A program made the translations under genes and the position numbers. Below are positions 61,594 to 64,000 of a stretch of 64,000 nucleotides of DNA, one piece after another; within the stretch, counting starts at the first letter, position 1, and the number at the start of each line of letters is the position of its first letter. Origin of the DNA: Utricularia gibba (taxonomy: Eukaryota; Streptophyta; Magnoliopsida; Lamiales; Lentibulariaceae). The stretch is from assembly GCA_002189035.1 (NCBI GenBank), contig NEEC01000017.1, positions 1,488,001-1,552,000 of the forward strand. Direction: 5' to 3'. Under the pieces are notes generated by a model. That model was not told the DNA's origin. It worked only from the letters and a program-made list of their open reading frames with translations, and made no database searches.

Positions 61594-61737
61594 GACCGTT
61601 TCCTTAGGTAGGCCCACCTCCTTTGTCGTGTCTGGTGGAATATGACCGTTGGTAGGAATAACGAAGACAATTATACGGCCGGGCGCCACGTCGGCATTTT
61701 TTTCATTTTTTTCTTTCTTTCGGAGTCGACCGTTGGA
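61594..61737 (-). promoter_or_regulatory. Three mitosis-specific-activator-like elements of SCL28
   Basis: AACGGTC on the minus strand at 61594-61600, 61644-61650 and 61728-61734. The last reads TCCAACGGTCG and the middle ACCAACGGTCA, each 10 of 11 to the MSA consensus YCYAACGGYYA bound by three-repeat MYB (MYB3R) proteins. Confidence 0.6.
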
Positions 61738-61888
61738 AACCATTGAATTTCTTTCCCCCTTTTCACACGCAAACGCTACCTGACGGTTTCGTCCGGTTGA
61801 ACCGCCGGCCCGATCAGGGTTGAAAGCACAAGCAGGTTCAAAAGAGTACGGTCTCTCAGTTTCTTAGTGGCTTCAGGCCTGAAGGAAC

Positions 61889-62200
61889 TCACAAGCTTCC
61901 CTGATGCGGATCGAATGCAACAATCTTACTTATTGCATCTGGGGAGGAGCAAGATGCCATACCGAGGAGCTTTTTGCTCCAGAGACAAATGAGCGTGTAA
62001 CATCCTGAGTCATCTGGGTGCCTTGAAAGTTTGCAGAAGACAGGATATGTAGAAGAAGATGGTGCAGAGCATAGAGAAGGATTGAAGGCGAGAACAGAGC
62101 TGGATGATGATGCCGTCGCGATGCTCTCAGTGCTTTCGAGTTTGACAGCTACTTTTTCCCCTTCCCTCATTCGCACCTTCAACAACTCATTCCCATTCAC
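61889..62200 (-). CDS. Unrecognised short open frame, doubtful
   Basis: 103 codons, beginning MNGNELLKVRMREGEKVAVKL, with a Ser-rich middle and SGCYTLICLWSKKLLGMASC near the end. I match it to no family. The surrounding sequence is GC-richer than the spacer and a second short minus-strand frame (MAERKAALLPEG) lies at about 62440, so this may be part of a small spliced gene or a relic. Coding status is unproven. Confidence 0.2.
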   Translation of the reverse strand: MNGNELLKVRMREGEKVAVKLESTESIATASSSSSVLAFNPSLCSAPSSSTYPVFCKLSRHPDDSGCYTLICLWSKKLLGMASCSSPDAISKIVAFDPHQGSL

Positions 62201-63722
62201 TCATTATATCCCATTCGGTTTCCTCTAATTCTTGAACTTAGAGAACTTTTCTGCAAGATGTTCTTGGAAGGCGAATCTGTGGTGATGAGTTCAAAAAAGG
62301 TAATGGGAATCATCCAGTGTTTTCAAGAAGGCTTTCTGTTACTGCAGCGAAGGCAGCCACAATGCTGCCCCTTGATTCACCTCAGTTAACGAAGAACTCA
62401 CCCCTTCCGGGAGCAATGCAGCTTTTCTTTCCGCCATTCTCATGAACCAGTGCACCAGAAACTGCGATGCGAATTGAAGCAATGGAATGGATGCTTGATT
62501 TACAGACGAATACGAAGGAATGGGAAGCTTTCTTCTCCCAATCTCTAAGCTTTTACAGAGAATCTAGTCCCAGGGTTCCTACTCTTCTTTTCATCTTCTT
62601 ATAATTCTAGATAAATTCTAGTTAAATTACGATTTTTTTAAATTATAAATAATTATACTTTTAAATAGTTAGTATTGCATTTAAATATTTTAATTTTAAA
62701 TCTAAAATTTTAAATTTATTGTAATAATATAAAATATAATGCATAGATTATATAATATTTTTATAATATAAATACTTTACAAAAATATGATTTTTTTAAA
62801 ATTTATTCCCATTTCTTTAATTTTAACATAAATTAATTTTATAGTAATCATTCTCAAAAAAATCATATAAAACATAAATTTGTCATGAGGAGACATTTAG
62901 GCCGAATGGCCCAACACTATTGGGCTTTAATGATGCCGAGGGCCCAGTGTTGTGACCCATTCATAGAGGAATGCGGCAATGCCTGCTCGGAGAACTGACA
63001 TTTTCAGTTCTGAACCAGGAGTGGGATTCTGGAGTTGTTCGTTCTTTCCACCCATTTTCCATAACCGGGTTCATAGAACTTGGTAAGGAGTTGACTTTTT
63101 ACAAAGGAATAATAAATAATATTATTTTTGAACCAAATAGACAATCATCTTCATTAATAGTAAAGTGAACTGTAAGAAGAAACTTGGCAATGGCGGGGCG
63201 AAATGGGACTGGTTATCCCCTCCAGCGAAAAGCTACGCATAAAGAAAAGTGAAGGTCAGATATGTCTGGATTTTAAATTTTGTTATATATATATGTATAT
63301 ATACATATGTTTGTATGTAAAAGTTGGTATACGTTCAGCTCCGGAGGTGAAGAAACCGATCCCTTAATCGAACGTTGGAGTCTAGTTGTCTTGATTCCTT
63401 TTGCTTTGTGTTTGCTGAGTTGTAGGGCGTTTTTCAAAGAAGCCCAGTTCGTGTTTATGGGATTTTGCGGCCAGACGTATACTGCTGTTTCTTTGCCACC
63501 TTTTCTTCTTCGTGGTCGTGGGTGTTTTTCTTGTTTCGTTTTTTAAATGGGTCACTGTATTGAGTTTTGTTTGCTCTACGGGATGATTATCGACTGATTG
63601 GCAGTGATCTTGGATCTGGAATCAGGGCAATTGATGTTCTGGAAGAGGATCAACGCAGTGGTGAACGTTGATGAAGATCTGTTGAGATCAGTGTTTTTCT
63701 GGTTTAGAATAGTGGATTTCTC

Positions 63723-64000
63723 ATGTCTGGTAATTCCGAGAAGCGGAAACAGCCGCACCCACGGCGGCTAATAGCACTGTCGATCTTCGTCGTGATTTCA
63801 TTCTCAGTTTCCCTTCTGCAAACCCCGTTTCATCAATTATCTTCCACATCCAAATCAGGGATCCGGTAATTGTGATAAATGCTTCGTCCAATTCGCATCT
63901 GGAATCCCCTGTCACAATCCGTGGCTCATCTGCAGAAACCAGTTCAAAAGCAGAGACTGTACAGAGAAGAAACAACTGCAATGGACCTGAGCCTCTTCTT
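63723..64000 (+). CDS. N-terminus of a single-anchor membrane protein, cut by the window edge
   Basis: Starts MSGNSEKRKQPHPRR, a basic head, followed by one hydrophobic anchor (LIALSIFVVISFSVSLLQ, residues ~17-34), the layout of type II Golgi proteins such as plant glycosyltransferases or acetyltransferases. After SSTSKSGIR the frame as read stops at TAA (63866). One extra G in the GG there would continue as VIVINASSNSHLESP, then KAETVQRRNNCNGPEPLL, to the edge. So a base is probably missing and the gene continues beyond the window. The family cannot be named from this fragment. Confidence 0.5.

Larger units (their letters stand above)
60807..63722. other. SCL28 promoter/leader and spacer, possible gene fragment
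   Basis: 60807-61520 is probable SCL28 leader. 61510-61740 is its core promoter. 61880-62560 is GC-richer and could hold a small unrecognised gene on the minus strand. 62600-62890 is very AT-rich. 62900-63720 contains GGCCCAAC/TTGGGCT site II words near 62908-62926 and is the likely promoter and leader of the right-edge gene. Confidence 0.4.

Overview
This window is plant nuclear DNA from a eudicot. The genes have many short GT-AG introns, chloroplast and mitochondrial targeting, and plant-only families (GRAS, PPR-SMR, plant LRR kinase, DUF1639, ABC1K, thioredoxin f). I recognise 18 genes plus the 5' end of another, about one per 3.4 kb. Introns are often 80-150 bases and spacers are AT-rich, so the genome is compact. 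The lineage cannot be fixed from sequence alone. An asterid such as a member of Lamiales is a guess.

Layout. 0.5-8.3 kb: ABC1K3-type plastoglobule kinase (+), peroxisomal NAD carrier PXN (-), Pur-alpha (-). 8.8-12.5 kb: an AGTRAP-like membrane protein (+) and a zinc-ribbon/RING-H2 ubiquitin ligase (+). 12.9-19.2 kb: glucosidase II beta subunit (-) and an uncharacterised plastid membrane protein (-). 20.0-27.7 kb: chloroplast chaperonin 60 beta (+), mitochondrial dicarboxylate/tricarboxylate carrier DTC (+), a DUF1639 protein (+). 28.3-39.4 kb: importin KETCH1 (-) and the TFIIH helicase XPB (-). 39.7-46.8 kb: beta-adaptin (+) and thioredoxin f (+). 47.3-54.5 kb: an LRR receptor kinase (-), a small nuclear-type protein (-), the PPR-SMR protein SOT1 (-). 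57.3-60.8 kb: methionine gamma-lyase (+) and the GRAS factor SCL28 (-). 63.7 kb to the edge: the start of a membrane-anchored protein (+). Most are housekeeping genes with separate jobs in plastid, mitochondrion, peroxisome, ER, Golgi/clathrin coat and nucleus. I see no operon-like pathway, no CRISPR, no rRNA or tRNA gene, no intact transposon and no clearly new multi-gene system.

Two signals run across the window. First, at least eight single-base deletions break otherwise well-conserved reading frames in seven genes (ABC1K3, Pur-alpha, CPN60B, XPB twice, beta-adaptin, methionine gamma-lyase, the right-edge gene). Most lie in short homopolymers, and the conserved protein resumes at once in the next frame. 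This pattern fits uncorrected indels in the assembly better than seven pseudogenes. Second, five of about 121 introns that I could place by protein homology begin with GC instead of GT, in ABC1K3, Pur-alpha, XPB (two) and methionine gamma-lyase. That is more than the roughly one percent usual for plants.

Readable promoters include a perfect three-unit heat-shock element just upstream of a TATA box at CPN60B, palindromic site II (GGCCCAAT) motifs in divergent promoters, a 311-base head-to-head promoter between XPB and beta-adaptin, and three AACGGTC mitosis-type cores upstream of SCL28. Gene identities rest on remembered family sequences. Exon borders were placed by splice sites, conserved residues and reading-frame arithmetic, without alignment software.
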